A stretch of 64,000 nucleotides of DNA, taken from NCBI GenBank assembly GCA_046349395.1, contig JAXMCK010000004.1, positions 868,001-932,000 of the forward strand. Reading direction: 5' to 3'. Below the pieces are notes generated by a model. That model was not told the DNA's origin. It ran no database searches and saw only the letters and a program-made list of their open reading frames with translations. Of this stretch, positions 7,725-16,270 are shown piece by piece; the stretch's first letter is position 1; every line of letters starts with the position of its first letter. A program made the translations under genes and the position numbers. Source of the stretch: JAXMCK01 sp046349395. Lineage in GTDB: Bacteria; Pseudomonadota; Alphaproteobacteria; Geminicoccales; Geminicoccaceae.

Positions 7725-9271
7725 GCCGCCGCCTCCCAGACGTTCGGTGCATCCGGGAGAACCGAGGGCAGCGGCATGCCCAGATCCTCCAGGAGTAGGC
7801 GGGTCGAGATCCTGGCCCCTTCGTAGATTACGGGCAGCCCGCTGCCCGGATGAGTGCCACCGCCTGCCAGATAGAGACCGGGTCCGAGCCTGTTGTGCGG
7901 ACGGAAGTAGAGCATCTGGCCGAAATCGTGGGCGAGGCTGAACGTGGCCCCCTCACCGACGGCGAACTCGTCCTGCCAGTCCTGCGGCGTGACGACCCGC
8001 TCAAAACGGATGCGGTGCTCGATGTCGCGGATCCCGAGCAGTTCCAGCCGCTGCAGCACCAGCTTCCGGTAGACCGGGGTGGTCTGCCGCCAGTCCACGC
8101 CGGCCCGCAGGTTGGGGACGGGCACCAGCACGTAGAGGCTCGTGTGCCCCGGCGGGGCCATCGCCAGATCCGTGGCACCCGCATGCTGGACGTAGAGCGA
8201 GGGCTCCGCCGGCAGGTGGCCCGCCTCGATCTCCTTGATGTTCCGGGCATAGTCCCGGGCCAAGAGGATCGAGTGGTGGGGCAGTCCCCGCACCTCGCCC
8301 TCGATGCCGAGATAGAGCATGAAGGTGGAGCAGGAGAGGCGCGCCTTGTTCAGGCGCCGGTCGTGCCAGCGTGGCCGGTACGCCTCGGGAACGAGACGCG
8401 GGGCGGCGTGGCGGAAGTCGCCGTTCAGGACCACGGCATCGACCGGCATGGTCTCTCCCCCTGCGCGGACCGCCGCCGGCCTGCCGTCCTCGAAGTCGAT
8501 GCCCTCGACCTCGGCCCCGAGCCTGAACTCGGCACCGAGGCGGCGCGCCACCCGGGCCATCGCCTCGGACACCGCCCCGCAGCCGCCGATCGGGTGGAAT
8601 ACGCCATGCTCGTGCTCCAGGAAGGCCAGGATCGTGAACAGGCTGGGACAGCGGAAGGGCGACATCCCGAGATATTTGGACTGGAATGAGAAGGCGAGCC
8701 GGATGCGCGGGTCGGCGAAATGCCGGGCGAGGTCGGCATCCACCGACCGGAACGGGCGCAGCCAGGGCAGGGCCCGGATGAAGTCGGGAGCCAGATAGTC
8801 GAGCAGCCGGTGGAAGGGACGCCCCAGGGCCGGTGCAAAGACTTCGAGCTTGCGGCGGTTCTCGACCAGATACGGCACCAGGTTGCGCGCGTCCGCCGGA
8901 GCGATCCGGCCGATGGCACGGGTGAGCCGTGCCGGATCGGCCTCGACGTCGAGCTGCCCGCCGGCCTCGAACACCAGCCGGTAGATCGGATCGAGCCTTT
9001 TCAGCTGGACGTGATCCTCGAGCCGTGCCCCGCAGGCATCGAAGATCTCCCGCAGCACGCGCGGGTAGAGGAAGAAGGTCGGACCGAGATCGAACCTGAA
9101 GCCTCCGTCGGTGACGAGCGTGCGCGTCCGACCACCGACGCACGGGCTCCGCTCGAACACGATCGGCTGCAGCCCTGCCCGCGCCAGCAGCATCGCCGCC
9201 GCCAGCCCGCCCGGCCCGGCACCGATGACTGCGACCCGCGGAGTCTTCGGACGCCCTGCACTACCCCTCAG
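7721..9271 (-). CDS. Phytoene desaturase family FAD oxidoreductase, second copy; start codon unresolved
   Basis: Paralogue of the other desaturase, about 505-517 aa. Visible motifs: VAVIGAGPGG from 9235 downwards, GGFRFDLGPTFFL, and YLAGGGTHPGSGLP near the C-terminus. The first in-frame ATG (9193) lies inside the FAD-binding domain and would delete the glycine motif. Between the in-frame TAA further upstream and the glycine motif there is no ATG, GTG or TTG. A well-placed GTG at 9261 (GAGGGG just upstream) is out of frame by one base. I give 9271 as a CTG-start limit only. A one-base assembly indel, CTG initiation or a disabled first gene are all possible. It heads the carotenoid run. Confidence 0.8.
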   Translation of the reverse strand: MRGSAGRPKTPRVAVIGAGPGGLAAAMLLARAGLQPIVFERSPCVGGRTRTLVTDGGFRFDLGPTFFLYPRVLREIFDACGARLEDHVQLKRLDPIYRLVFEAGGQLDVEADPARLTRAIGRIAPADARNLVPYLVENRRKLEVFAPALGRPFHRLLDYLAPDFIRALPWLRPFRSVDADLARHFADPRIRLAFSFQSKYLGMSPFRCPSLFTILAFLEHEHGVFHPIGGCGAVSEAMARVARRLGAEFRLGAEVEGIDFEDGRPAAVRAGGETMPVDAVVLNGDFRHAAPRLVPEAYRPRWHDRRLNKARLSCSTFMLYLGIEGEVRGLPHHSILLARDYARNIKEIEAGHLPAEPSLYVQHAGATDLAMAPPGHTSLYVLVPVPNLRAGVDWRQTTPVYRKLVLQRLELLGIRDIEHRIRFERVVTPQDWQDEFAVGEGATFSLAHDFGQMLYFRPHNRLGPGLYLAGGGTHPGSGLPVIYEGARISTRLLLEDLGMPLPSVLPDAPNVWEAAA

Positions 9272-9460
9272 TTTCGTTGCCGCCGACAGACCCGGGCTCC
9301 TCGCTCGCCGATCGCGTTACGCGTCGCTCAACGGCAAACGGGCGAGAGAGGTTCCGAGTAGCAGGCGGCGAGAACGACCGATAAGGCCGGCCACACGCTC
9401 GCTCAGCTAGAGCGGACCAATCCGTTAACGGGCTGGATCACGCGCATGACGGAAGGGGGT

Positions 9461-9537
9461 TGGTCGGGGCGGCGTGATTCGAACACGCGACATCCAGCTC
9501 CCAAAGCTGGCGCTCTACCAGGCTGAGCTACGCCCCG
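9461..9537 (-). tRNA. tRNA-Pro (anticodon TGG)
   Basis: Read on the minus strand it folds as a complete cloverleaf: acceptor stem CGGGGCG/CGCCCCG with all seven pairs, D-arm GTAGCTCAGCCTGGTAGAGC, anticodon arm CCAGCTTTGGGAGCTGG with TGG, and T-arm GCGTG-TTCGAAT-CACGC. The discriminator A is followed by an encoded CCA at 9463-9461. No integrase or duplicated tRNA fragment is visible next to it. Confidence 0.97.
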
Positions 9538-9669
9538 TCGGCAGCAGGACCTAGCGCAGAAGCGGGCGGCGGACAACGCGCGCAGGGCTACGTGTGGCCT
9601 TCGCCGTTGACAGGCGGGGCCTTGCGCTTAGGTGACGAAGGGTCGGCCCCGCGTGGGCCGGGCGGAAAG

Positions 9670-10758
9670 GTGGGGACGTTGCGCGGTCCGTTGGCCGTCA
9701 TCGGTGTCACGGCCCTGGCGGCTCTGGCGGCGGCCGGGGGTTGGCTGTTCTTTGCCGAGCCGCGCACGGATGCGCGCGAGAGCCGGGCCGCCACGCCCCG
9801 CGCCTTTCCCGTCGAGGTCGCGACGGCACGCCAGGGCCGGGCGGCGACGATCGTGACCGCCACCGGCACGCTGGGCTCGTCGGACTCGGTCGACCTGCAG
9901 CCCGACGTGCCGGGCCGCGTCATCGCCGTGCCGTTCCGCGAGGGCGATGCCGTCGCCGCCGGCACGCCGCTGATCGAGCTCGACAAGGTGATCCTCCAGG
10001 CGGAGCTGGAGAAGGCCGAGGCCGCCCTCACCCTGGCGCAGGAGAATTTCCGCCGCTCGGACCTCCTCGTCCGCCAGCGCGCCACCGCGACACGGGCGCT
10101 CGACGAGGCGCAGGCCGCCCTGCGCAACGCCGAGGCGGAGGCGTCGCTGGCCCGTACCCGCCTCGACCGGGCGACGATCCGCGCGCCCTTCGACGGCATC
10201 GTCGGTCTGCGCGACATCAGCGTCGGGCGCTACGTCACCGTTGGTGACGAGCTGCTTCGCATCGATCGAATCGATCCGCTCGACCTCGACTTCCGGATCC
10301 CCGAGCGCTGGCTGACCAAGGTCCGGCCCGGCATGCCCGTGCGCCTCGCCGTCGATGCGGTGCCCGACGGCAGGTTCGAAGGGACCGTCTCGGCGGTCGA
10401 TCCCGTGATCGACGTCAACGGCCGCTCCATCCGCGTGCGCGGCACGGTCGCCAATGCCGACCGCGTGCTGCGGCCGGGCCTGTTCGCGCGGGTCGCGCTC
10501 GAAGTCGACGTGCGGCCCGATGCCGTGCTGGTACCCGAGAAGGCCGTCGTGCTGAGCCAGAACGGTGCGGCCGTGTTCCGCATCGAGAACGGCAAGGCGA
10601 TCGCCACCCCGGTCGTCACCGGCGTGCGCGAGGACGGCATGGTCGAGATCGTGGACGGGCTCGCCGCGGGTGCGGAGGTCGTCGTCAACGGCCATGTCCG
10701 TCTGCGCGACGGCGCGTCGGTCGAGATCGTCACGCCCGCCGCGGAGCCGTCGGCGTGA
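9670..10758 (+). CDS. RND efflux periplasmic adaptor (HlyD/MFP family)
   Basis: Membrane fusion protein linking an inner-membrane RND pump to an outer-membrane channel. A single N-terminal hydrophobic anchor (GPLAVIGVTALAALAAAGG) is followed by the lipoyl-like halves (VIAVPFREGDAVAAGTPL and RATIRAPFDGIVGLRDI), a coiled-coil hairpin between them rich in Ala/Glu/Leu, and C-terminal beta-barrel segments. GTG at 9670 was chosen because it directly precedes the anchor; a GTG at 9592 and a TTG at 9679 are alternatives. The stop overlaps the permease GTG (GTGA). No outer-membrane factor gene or repressor is adjacent, so the pump probably borrows a TolC-like channel encoded elsewhere. Confidence 0.9.
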   Translation: MGTLRGPLAVIGVTALAALAAAGGWLFFAEPRTDARESRAATPRAFPVEVATARQGRAATIVTATGTLGSSDSVDLQPDVPGRVIAVPFREGDAVAAGTPLIELDKVILQAELEKAEAALTLAQENFRRSDLLVRQRATATRALDEAQAALRNAEAEASLARTRLDRATIRAPFDGIVGLRDISVGRYVTVGDELLRIDRIDPLDLDFRIPERWLTKVRPGMPVRLAVDAVPDGRFEGTVSAVDPVIDVNGRSIRVRGTVANADRVLRPGLFARVALEVDVRPDAVLVPEKAVVLSQNGAAVFRIENGKAIATPVVTGVREDGMVEIVDGLAAGAEVVVNGHVRLRDGASVEIVTPAAEPSA

Positions 10759-13700
10759 GCCTGCCGGAGATCTGCATCCGGCGGCCGATCTTCGCCAGCG
10801 TGCTGAGCCTGCTGCTGGTACTCGTCGGCGCGGTCGCCTTTTTCCGGCTGACGGTGCGCGAATACCCCAATATCGACCAGCCGATCGTCTCGGTCTTCAC
10901 CTCCTATCCCGGCGCCAGTGCCGAGATCATCGAGACGCAGGTCACGCAGGTGCTTGAGGCCTCGATCGCCGCCGTGCCGGGCATCGACGTCCTCTCCTCG
11001 ACGAGCCGCCAGGAATCGAGCCGGATCAATGTCCGCTTCTTCCTCGGCACCGATCCGGAGGCGGCCGCGGCCGACGTCCGCGACCGCATCTCGCGCGTCC
11101 GCGGCCGCCTGCCCGACGAGGTCGACGAGCCGGTCGTCACCAAGGTCGAGGCGGATGCCGACCCGATCATCTACATCGCCTTTACCAGTGCCACCCGATC
11201 GCCGCTCGAGCTGACCGACATCGTCGACCGCTATGCCCGCGACCGGCTGCAGAATCTGGGCGGCATCGCCGAGGTCCAGATCCTGGGCGAGCGCCGCTAC
11301 GCCATGCGGATCTGGGTGGATCGCGAGCGGCTGGCCGCCTACGGCCTGACCGTCCAGGACGTCGAGCGCGCGGTGCGCGCGCAGAACCTGGAAATCCCGG
11401 CCGGCCGCGTCGAGACGCGCGATCGCGAGTTCACGGTGCTGAGCCGCACCGGCCTCCAGACACCCGAGGATTTCGAGGCCATCGTCGTCAAGGACGCCGA
11501 CGGCTTCCAGGTGACGCTGGGCGATATCGCCCGGGCCGAGATCGCCGCCGCCGACACGCGCCGCGTCACCCGCTTCAACGGCGAGAACTCGGTCACGATC
11601 GGCATCATCAAGCAGGCGGTCGCGAACCCGCTCGACGTCGCCCGTGCCGTCCGGGGTGCCTTGCCCGGCATCGTCGCCGAACTCCCGCCCGGCATCGACG
11701 CCACCATCGCCAACGACACGACGGTGTTCATCGAGCGCTCGATCCGCTCGGTGTTCGTCACCATCGCCGAGGCCACCCTGCTCGTCGTGCTGGTGACGCT
11801 GGCCTTCCTGCGCTCCTGGCGGGCGACCGTCATCCCGCTCGTCACCATCCCCGTGTCGCTGATCGGCACCTTCGCACTGCTGCTGGCCTTCGGCTTCTCG
11901 ATCAACACGCTGACCCTGCTGGCCCTGGTGCTGGCGATCGGCCTCGTCGTCGACGACGCCATCGTCGTCCTGGAAAACGTCCAGCGGCACATCGACCACG
12001 GCCAGAAGCCCATGCCGGCCGCGATGCGCGGCACCCGCGAGCTGGTGTTCGCCGTCATCGCGATGACGCTGACACTGGCCGCCGTCTACGCGCCGATCGC
12101 CCTCACCCCCGGGCGCACCGGACGCCTGTTCGTCGAGTTTGCCATGGCACTCGCCGGCTCGGTGCTGATCTCCGGGTTCGTAGCCCTCACGCTCACACCC
12201 ATGATGTGCTCGCGCCTGCTCCGCTCGGCGGCGACCGAGGGCTGGCTGGCGCGCGTCTTCCATCGGAGCCTGCAGGCGCTGGAGACGGGCTATCGGAAGT
12301 CGCTCGTCGCCACGCTCCGACACCGTTGGGTCCTGGTTCCCGTGGTCGCCGGCGTGCTCGGTGCCACCGTGGGCCTCTACCAGAACCTGCCGCGCGAGCT
12401 CGCCCCGATCGAGGACCGGGGCTATGTGCGTGCCAGCGTGCGCGGGCCCGAAGGTGTCACGATCCACTGGATGGACCGCAACATGCGGCAGGTCGAGCCG
12501 ATCATGGCGGCCCTGCCCGAGGCCGAGAGCACCTTCGTCATCGCCGGTGTGCCCGAGGTCAGCCGCGGCGTCGCCGTCCTCCGCCTCAAGCCCTGGGAAG
12601 AGCGGGAGCGCAGCCAGCAGGAGATCGCGGCCTCGCTGCGCGGCAAGCTGGCGAAGCTGCCGGGTGTGATCGCCACGCCGACCAACGCCCCCTCGCTGGG
12701 CCAGGACGGCCGCGCCCCGCCCGTGCAGATCGTGGTTCAGACGAGCGACAGCTTCGAGGAGCTGGGCCGGGTCGTGCAGCGCCTGACGCAGGCGCTCGAC
12801 GACCTGCCGCTCGTCACCGACGTGGACGGCGAGATCAGGCTGGCCACCCCGCAGCTCGACGTCCGCCTCGACCGCAAGAAGATCGCCGATGTGGGTGTGG
12901 ACATCGACGTCGTCGGCCGCACGCTGGAGAGCCTTCTCGCCGGCCGGCAGGTGACCCGCTTCGACCGCAACGCCGAACAGTACGACGTCATCGTGCAACT
13001 CGCCGATGCCGACCGGCGCGGCCCCGACGATCTGGCGGCCATCCATGTCCGCGGCCGCGACGGCCAGATGGTGCAGCTGGCCAACCTCGTCACGATCGAG
13101 GAGACCGTCGCCCCGCGCGAGCTGACGAGGTTCAACCAGCTCCGCTCGGCGACGATCACGGCGGCGCTCGCCCCGGACGTGGCGCTGGGCGACGCGCTGA
13201 TCGAGGTCGACCGGATCACCCGCGAGATCCTGCCGGCAGGCTACCGCTTCGACCATGCCGGGCCGTCGCGCGAGTTCATGCAGGCCGGCAACTCGATCCT
13301 GCTGATCTTCGGGCTGGCGCTGGCCTTCATCTTCCTGCTGCTGGCGGCACAGTTCGAGAGCCTTGTCTCCCCACTCCTCATCATGGTGACGGTGCCGCTC
13401 TCGATGGCCGGCGCCTTCCTGGCGCTGCACCTCACCGGAAGCACGCTCAACATCTACAGCCAGATCGGCCTCGTGACGCTGATCGGGCTGATCACCAAGC
13501 ACGGCATCCTGATCGTCGAGTTCGCCAACCACGCGCTGGAGGAAGGGGCCAGCCGTGCCGAGGCGGCCCTCAGGGCCGGCGGCCTGCGCCTGCGCCCCAT
13601 CCTGATGACGACGGCCGCCACCGCGCTGGGTGCTCTGCCGCTAGCCCTGGCCCATGGTGCCGGTGCCGAGAGCCGCACGCAGATCGGCTGGACCATCGTC

Positions 13701-13817
13701 GGCGGCATGCTGCTCGGCACGCTCCTCACGCTCTTCGTGCTGCCGGCCCTCTACGCCAGCCTGCCCGAGCGCAAGCCCGAGCCACTGCCCGAGCCCGAGC
13801 CGTTGCCCGCCGAGTGA
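10755..13817 (+). CDS. RND efflux permease, hydrophobic/amphiphilic efflux (HAE1) family
   Basis: Proton-driven inner-membrane multidrug exporter, 1020 aa, the usual AcrB-family length. It begins with the family N-terminus ICIRRPIFASVLSLLL, shows two large periplasmic loops, twelve predicted membrane segments, and the proton-relay pair of Asp in GLVVDDAIVVLEN. A repeat of the first half is visible from about residue 520. The C-terminus is a Pro/Glu-rich tail (EPLPEPEPLPAE). GTG at 10755 overlaps the adaptor stop by four bases, so the two are one operon. Substrate range cannot be read from sequence; export of toxic organics or dyes is typical of the family. Confidence 0.95.
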   Translation: MSLPEICIRRPIFASVLSLLLVLVGAVAFFRLTVREYPNIDQPIVSVFTSYPGASAEIIETQVTQVLEASIAAVPGIDVLSSTSRQESSRINVRFFLGTDPEAAAADVRDRISRVRGRLPDEVDEPVVTKVEADADPIIYIAFTSATRSPLELTDIVDRYARDRLQNLGGIAEVQILGERRYAMRIWVDRERLAAYGLTVQDVERAVRAQNLEIPAGRVETRDREFTVLSRTGLQTPEDFEAIVVKDADGFQVTLGDIARAEIAAADTRRVTRFNGENSVTIGIIKQAVANPLDVARAVRGALPGIVAELPPGIDATIANDTTVFIERSIRSVFVTIAEATLLVVLVTLAFLRSWRATVIPLVTIPVSLIGTFALLLAFGFSINTLTLLALVLAIGLVVDDAIVVLENVQRHIDHGQKPMPAAMRGTRELVFAVIAMTLTLAAVYAPIALTPGRTGRLFVEFAMALAGSVLISGFVALTLTPMMCSRLLRSAATEGWLARVFHRSLQALETGYRKSLVATLRHRWVLVPVVAGVLGATVGLYQNLPRELAPIEDRGYVRASVRGPEGVTIHWMDRNMRQVEPIMAALPEAESTFVIAGVPEVSRGVAVLRLKPWEERERSQQEIAASLRGKLAKLPGVIATPTNAPSLGQDGRAPPVQIVVQTSDSFEELGRVVQRLTQALDDLPLVTDVDGEIRLATPQLDVRLDRKKIADVGVDIDVVGRTLESLLAGRQVTRFDRNAEQYDVIVQLADADRRGPDDLAAIHVRGRDGQMVQLANLVTIEETVAPRELTRFNQLRSATITAALAPDVALGDALIEVDRITREILPAGYRFDHAGPSREFMQAGNSILLIFGLALAFIFLLLAAQFESLVSPLLIMVTVPLSMAGAFLALHLTGSTLNIYSQIGLVTLIGLITKHGILIVEFANHALEEGASRAEAALRAGGLRLRPILMTTAATALGALPLALAHGAGAESRTQIGWTIVGGMLLGTLLTLFVLPALYASLPERKPEPLPEPEPLPAE

Positions 13818-13855
13818 CTTGACGGCCGCGGCCCGGCCGGGCTCCAACGCCGCCC

Positions 13856-14710
13856 ATGCAGCTTCCGCTCGTCTTCCTCGACGGTCCCTGGCGGCTCGCC
13901 ATGGGCCTCAACGCCCTCGATCTCGACGACTGGCTCTGGCGCGACGACCGCTTCGCCGAGGACAGGGCCGAGCGGATCCGCCTGCTCGCAGCGCACCCCG
14001 ATCAGGTGCACGCGATGCTGCCCGAGGCCGAAGGTGCAGCGCAGGAGCTTCTGGCCACCGTCCAGGATTGGCTGCGGGCGCGCGACCTCCCGGCCGATGT
14101 CGAGCCCGCGGAAGCACCGCTCGCGGCCCTGGCCCCGCTGGCGCAGGAAGACTTCTGCCTCATGGAGCGCAACGCCAACGGGCTGTATGCCCTGACCGGG
14201 GCAATTCTGTGCTTTCCCGCGCACTGGAAGCTGCGCGAGAAGCTCGGCCGGCCGATGCGCGAGATCCATGCGCCGGTGCCGGGTTTCGGCGACCGGCTCG
14301 CCCAGCCGACCGAGCGGTTCTTCACGAGCCTTCAGGTCGACCGACCAGTGTGGCGTGCGAACTGGTCGATCACGGACAGCCCGGACCTGTTTCAGCCGGG
14401 CTCCGGAGGCTCCGTCCCCGGTCTAGACGCGGAGAATGCCGGCGAGCTTCTGTGGCTGCGGGTGGAACGGCAGACCCTGCGCCGCCTGCCAGAGACGAAG
14501 GCGATCGTCTTCACCATCCGCACCTTCGTCCGCCGCATGGACGAGGTCGCCCACATGCCCGGCGTGGCGCCGGCCCTCGCCGCCCGCCTCGACGAGGTCG
14601 AGCCCGGCATGGCCGCCTACAAGCGTTTCACCACCGTCCGCCAGCCGCTCCTCGCCTATCTGGCTGCGCTGCAGGGCGGTGAGCCTGCTGCCGGGCAGCG
14701 CGTGGCGTAG
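13856..14710 (+). CDS. DUF3445 protein, heme-dependent oxidative N-demethylase-like
   Basis: Protein of 284 aa matching the DUF3445 family by its overall pattern and landmarks: the N-terminal PWRLAMGLNALD, the central ALTGAILCFPAHWKLREK block with the conserved phrase IHAPVPGF, and NWSI before the C-terminal half, then VFTIRTFV. Members include the catalytic subunit of heme-dependent oxidative N-demethylase (HODM), which removes N-methyl groups from small amines such as dimethylamine. No other HODM subunit gene is adjacent, so the function is only suggested. It starts 38 bp after the RND permease. Its last 288 bp lie opposite the extended 3' end of the GNAT gene. Confidence 0.82.
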   Translation: MQLPLVFLDGPWRLAMGLNALDLDDWLWRDDRFAEDRAERIRLLAAHPDQVHAMLPEAEGAAQELLATVQDWLRARDLPADVEPAEAPLAALAPLAQEDFCLMERNANGLYALTGAILCFPAHWKLREKLGRPMREIHAPVPGFGDRLAQPTERFFTSLQVDRPVWRANWSITDSPDLFQPGSGGSVPGLDAENAGELLWLRVERQTLRRLPETKAIVFTIRTFVRRMDEVAHMPGVAPALAARLDEVEPGMAAYKRFTTVRQPLLAYLAALQGGEPAAGQRVA

Positions 14711-15175
14711 GACGCCCCCTTCGGCTGGCAGGGCGCCGTCCTTCAGCAAGGCTACCTGGAGCCGCGCCGGGTTCTCGCCCGGCATGCGGACATTGGCAGG
14801 GCAGGAAGAAAACCCGCGCTGATGGTAGTACTCGGCATCGCCGACGAGGAAGACGTGGCGCCAGCCGAGTGCTGCCGCCTTCGCCATGCTCTGCTCCATC
14901 AGGGCCCGGGCGATGCCCTGCCCGCGATGCTCCGGGTCGATGGCGATGGGTCCGAGCAGCAGTACGGGCGTGCCGTCGAGCTGCATCGGCCAGTACCGGA
15001 TGGTGCCGACCAGCCGCTCGCCTTCCCGTGCCACGAGGCCGAGCTCGGTCAGCGGCTCGAGCCCCACGCGATAACGGTAGGAGATCTTCCGCCGCCGGTC
15101 GGCGCCGAACGAGGTGTCGAGGAGGGAGTCGATGGCGGGCCCGTCATGCGGGCCCTCGGGAACGATCTGGAACAA
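14423..15175 (-). CDS. GNAT N-acetyltransferase with antisense C-terminal extension
   Basis: Acetyl-CoA-dependent acetyltransferase of the YhbS type. The GNAT core is clear: LLGPIAIDPEHRGQGIARAL gives beta-4 and the acetyl-CoA-binding loop (RGQGIA), followed by VFLVGDAEYYHQRGF. The catalytic domain should finish near residue 167 (about 14674). The frame then runs another 84 codons with no stop, antisense to the DUF3445 gene, in Gly/Glu/Ala-rich sequence that resembles no domain. TTG at 15175 is the start, with GGAGG five bases upstream. Either the normal stop was lost or the tail is simply translated. Substrate unknown. Confidence 0.78.
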   Translation of the reverse strand: MFQIVPEGPHDGPAIDSLLDTSFGADRRRKISYRYRVGLEPLTELGLVAREGERLVGTIRYWPMQLDGTPVLLLGPIAIDPEHRGQGIARALMEQSMAKAAALGWRHVFLVGDAEYYHQRGFSSCPANVRMPGENPARLQVALLKDGALPAEGGVLRHALPGSRLTALQRSQIGEERLADGGETLVGGHAGLDLVEAGGEGRRHAGHVGDLVHAADEGADGEDDRLRLWQAAQGLPFHPQPQKLAGILRV

Positions 15176-15384
15176 GGAGGCCTCCGAGGCGGCACAGGTG
15201 AAACACCGTCACCCGGCCGGGAGGCCTAACGAGTCAGGCGGTCTCCGGTCGGGCGACACGCGCTGCAGCGCGCTCACGTCGTCGTCGTTCGGTGGACAAG
15301 ACAGCCTGCTTATCGCTGTTGAACACGGCGTCGGCGTCCATAGCAGACCCCGACCCCCTGTCAATGAAATCCCATGTCACGGGA

Positions 15385-15948
15385 TCAGACCGCCCCCGGC
15401 AGCAGGTCGCCTTCGGGATGGGTCGCCGGATTGCCCGTGGCGATGAAGGGCGGATGCGTGCCGCGCAGCTCGATGGCACGGCGAAGCGCCCATCCGACGG
15501 TGGGAAAAGCCAGTTCGTCCCAGGGGATCTCGTGCCAGCCGACGAGCTTCACTTCGAGGCTCTCGGGCCCGGCCTCGACCGCCGCGTCGAGCAGCTTCGC
15601 CTTGTACATCAGCTGCACCTGGTCGATCCGCTTCACGCTGTAGACAGCGATCAGCCCCTCGATCTCGAGCCGAGCACCCGCCTCCTCCCACGCCTCGCGG
15701 AGCGCGCCCTGTTCCGCCGTCTCGCCGAGTTCCAGAAAGCCTGCCGGAATGGTCCAGAAGCCTGAACGCGGATCGATCGCCCGCCGGCAGATCAGCACGC
15801 GGTCGCCCAGCGTCGCCACGCTGCCGACGACGACCTTCGGGTTCTGGTAGTGGATCGTGCCGCAGGACGGGCACACCGCGCGCATCCGGTCGTCGCCCTC
15901 GGGCACACGCTGCTCGACGGCCGAACCGCAGCACGCACAGTAACGCAT
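15385..15948 (-). CDS. NUDIX hydrolase with N-terminal zinc ribbon
   Basis: Cytoplasmic pyrophosphohydrolase of 187 aa. An N-terminal zinc ribbon (CACCGS and CPSCGT) precedes the Nudix domain, whose box GFLELGETAEQGALREAWEE follows the consensus GX5EX7REUXEE. This architecture is shared by NudC-like and ADP-ribose/NADH pyrophosphatase-like enzymes; here the protein is shorter than NudC, so an ADP-ribose or general nucleoside-diphosphate substrate is likely. The ATG at 15948 overlaps the DUF1192 stop by one base (TGATG), indicating translational coupling. Confidence 0.85.
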   Translation of the reverse strand: MRYCACCGSAVEQRVPEGDDRMRAVCPSCGTIHYQNPKVVVGSVATLGDRVLICRRAIDPRSGFWTIPAGFLELGETAEQGALREAWEEAGARLEIEGLIAVYSVKRIDQVQLMYKAKLLDAAVEAGPESLEVKLVGWHEIPWDELAFPTVGWALRRAIELRGTHPPFIATGNPATHPEGDLLPGAV

Positions 15949-16145
15949 CAAGCCCGCTCGGTCCTCGGCTTGAACAGCGCCTCCGCGGCCCCGCGGACGT
16001 CCTTCCGCTTGCTCAGCTCGGCCTGGACGCGGGCGATCTCGCCCTGCAGTCGCGTCACATACTCTTCCATCTCGTCGATCGACATCGGCGCCAGATTGCG
16101 GCCGATGCCCGTCGTCGGGCGGATGCGGACCTCTTCCTCGTCCAT
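15948..16145 (-). CDS. Small DUF1192 family protein
   Basis: A 65-residue acidic protein with a short predicted coiled coil (EEYVTRLQGEIARVQAELSK). Size, the MDEEE N-terminus and this helical core match DUF1192, found mainly in alphaproteobacteria; its function is unknown. It sits directly before the NUDIX gene with TGATG coupling and is divergent from gpt across a 125-bp gap. Confidence 0.72.
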   Translation of the reverse strand: MDEEEVRIRPTTGIGRNLAPMSIDEMEEYVTRLQGEIARVQAELSKRKDVRGAAEALFKPRTERA

Positions 16146-16270
16146 GCTTCGGCTCCCGCAAGCGAGGCCGGAAATCTAGGCACTGGGGAACGCGCTGTGA
16201 AGGATGCCGGTGCTTGACAAGGCCCGGAGGCACCTCGCACTTCACCGCCACTCCAGCGCCGAGGCCCGCC

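Noticed and set aside
9001..9261. The 86-codon frame beginning at the GTG at 9261 with a good ribosome-binding site
   Set aside because: Its translation is Arg/Ser-rich and reads out of frame through the FAD-binding region of the desaturase. The site probably belongs to the desaturase, with a missing base.
9461..9537. tRNA-Pro as an attachment site for the carotenoid cluster
   Set aside because: No integrase and no duplicated tRNA 3' end are visible, and the cluster has the same composition as the rest of the window.
10230..13532. An 1100-codon open frame antisense to the RND permease, and many similar long antisense frames across the window
   Set aside because: High G+C suppresses stop codons on the opposite strand. 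Their translations are low-complexity Arg/Gly/Asp-rich with no domain, while the sense frames give clear families.
15176..15384. Possible small gene between the GNAT and NUDIX genes
   Set aside because: Frames on both strands are short, with no ribosome-binding site or recognisable sequence; the interval seems non-coding.
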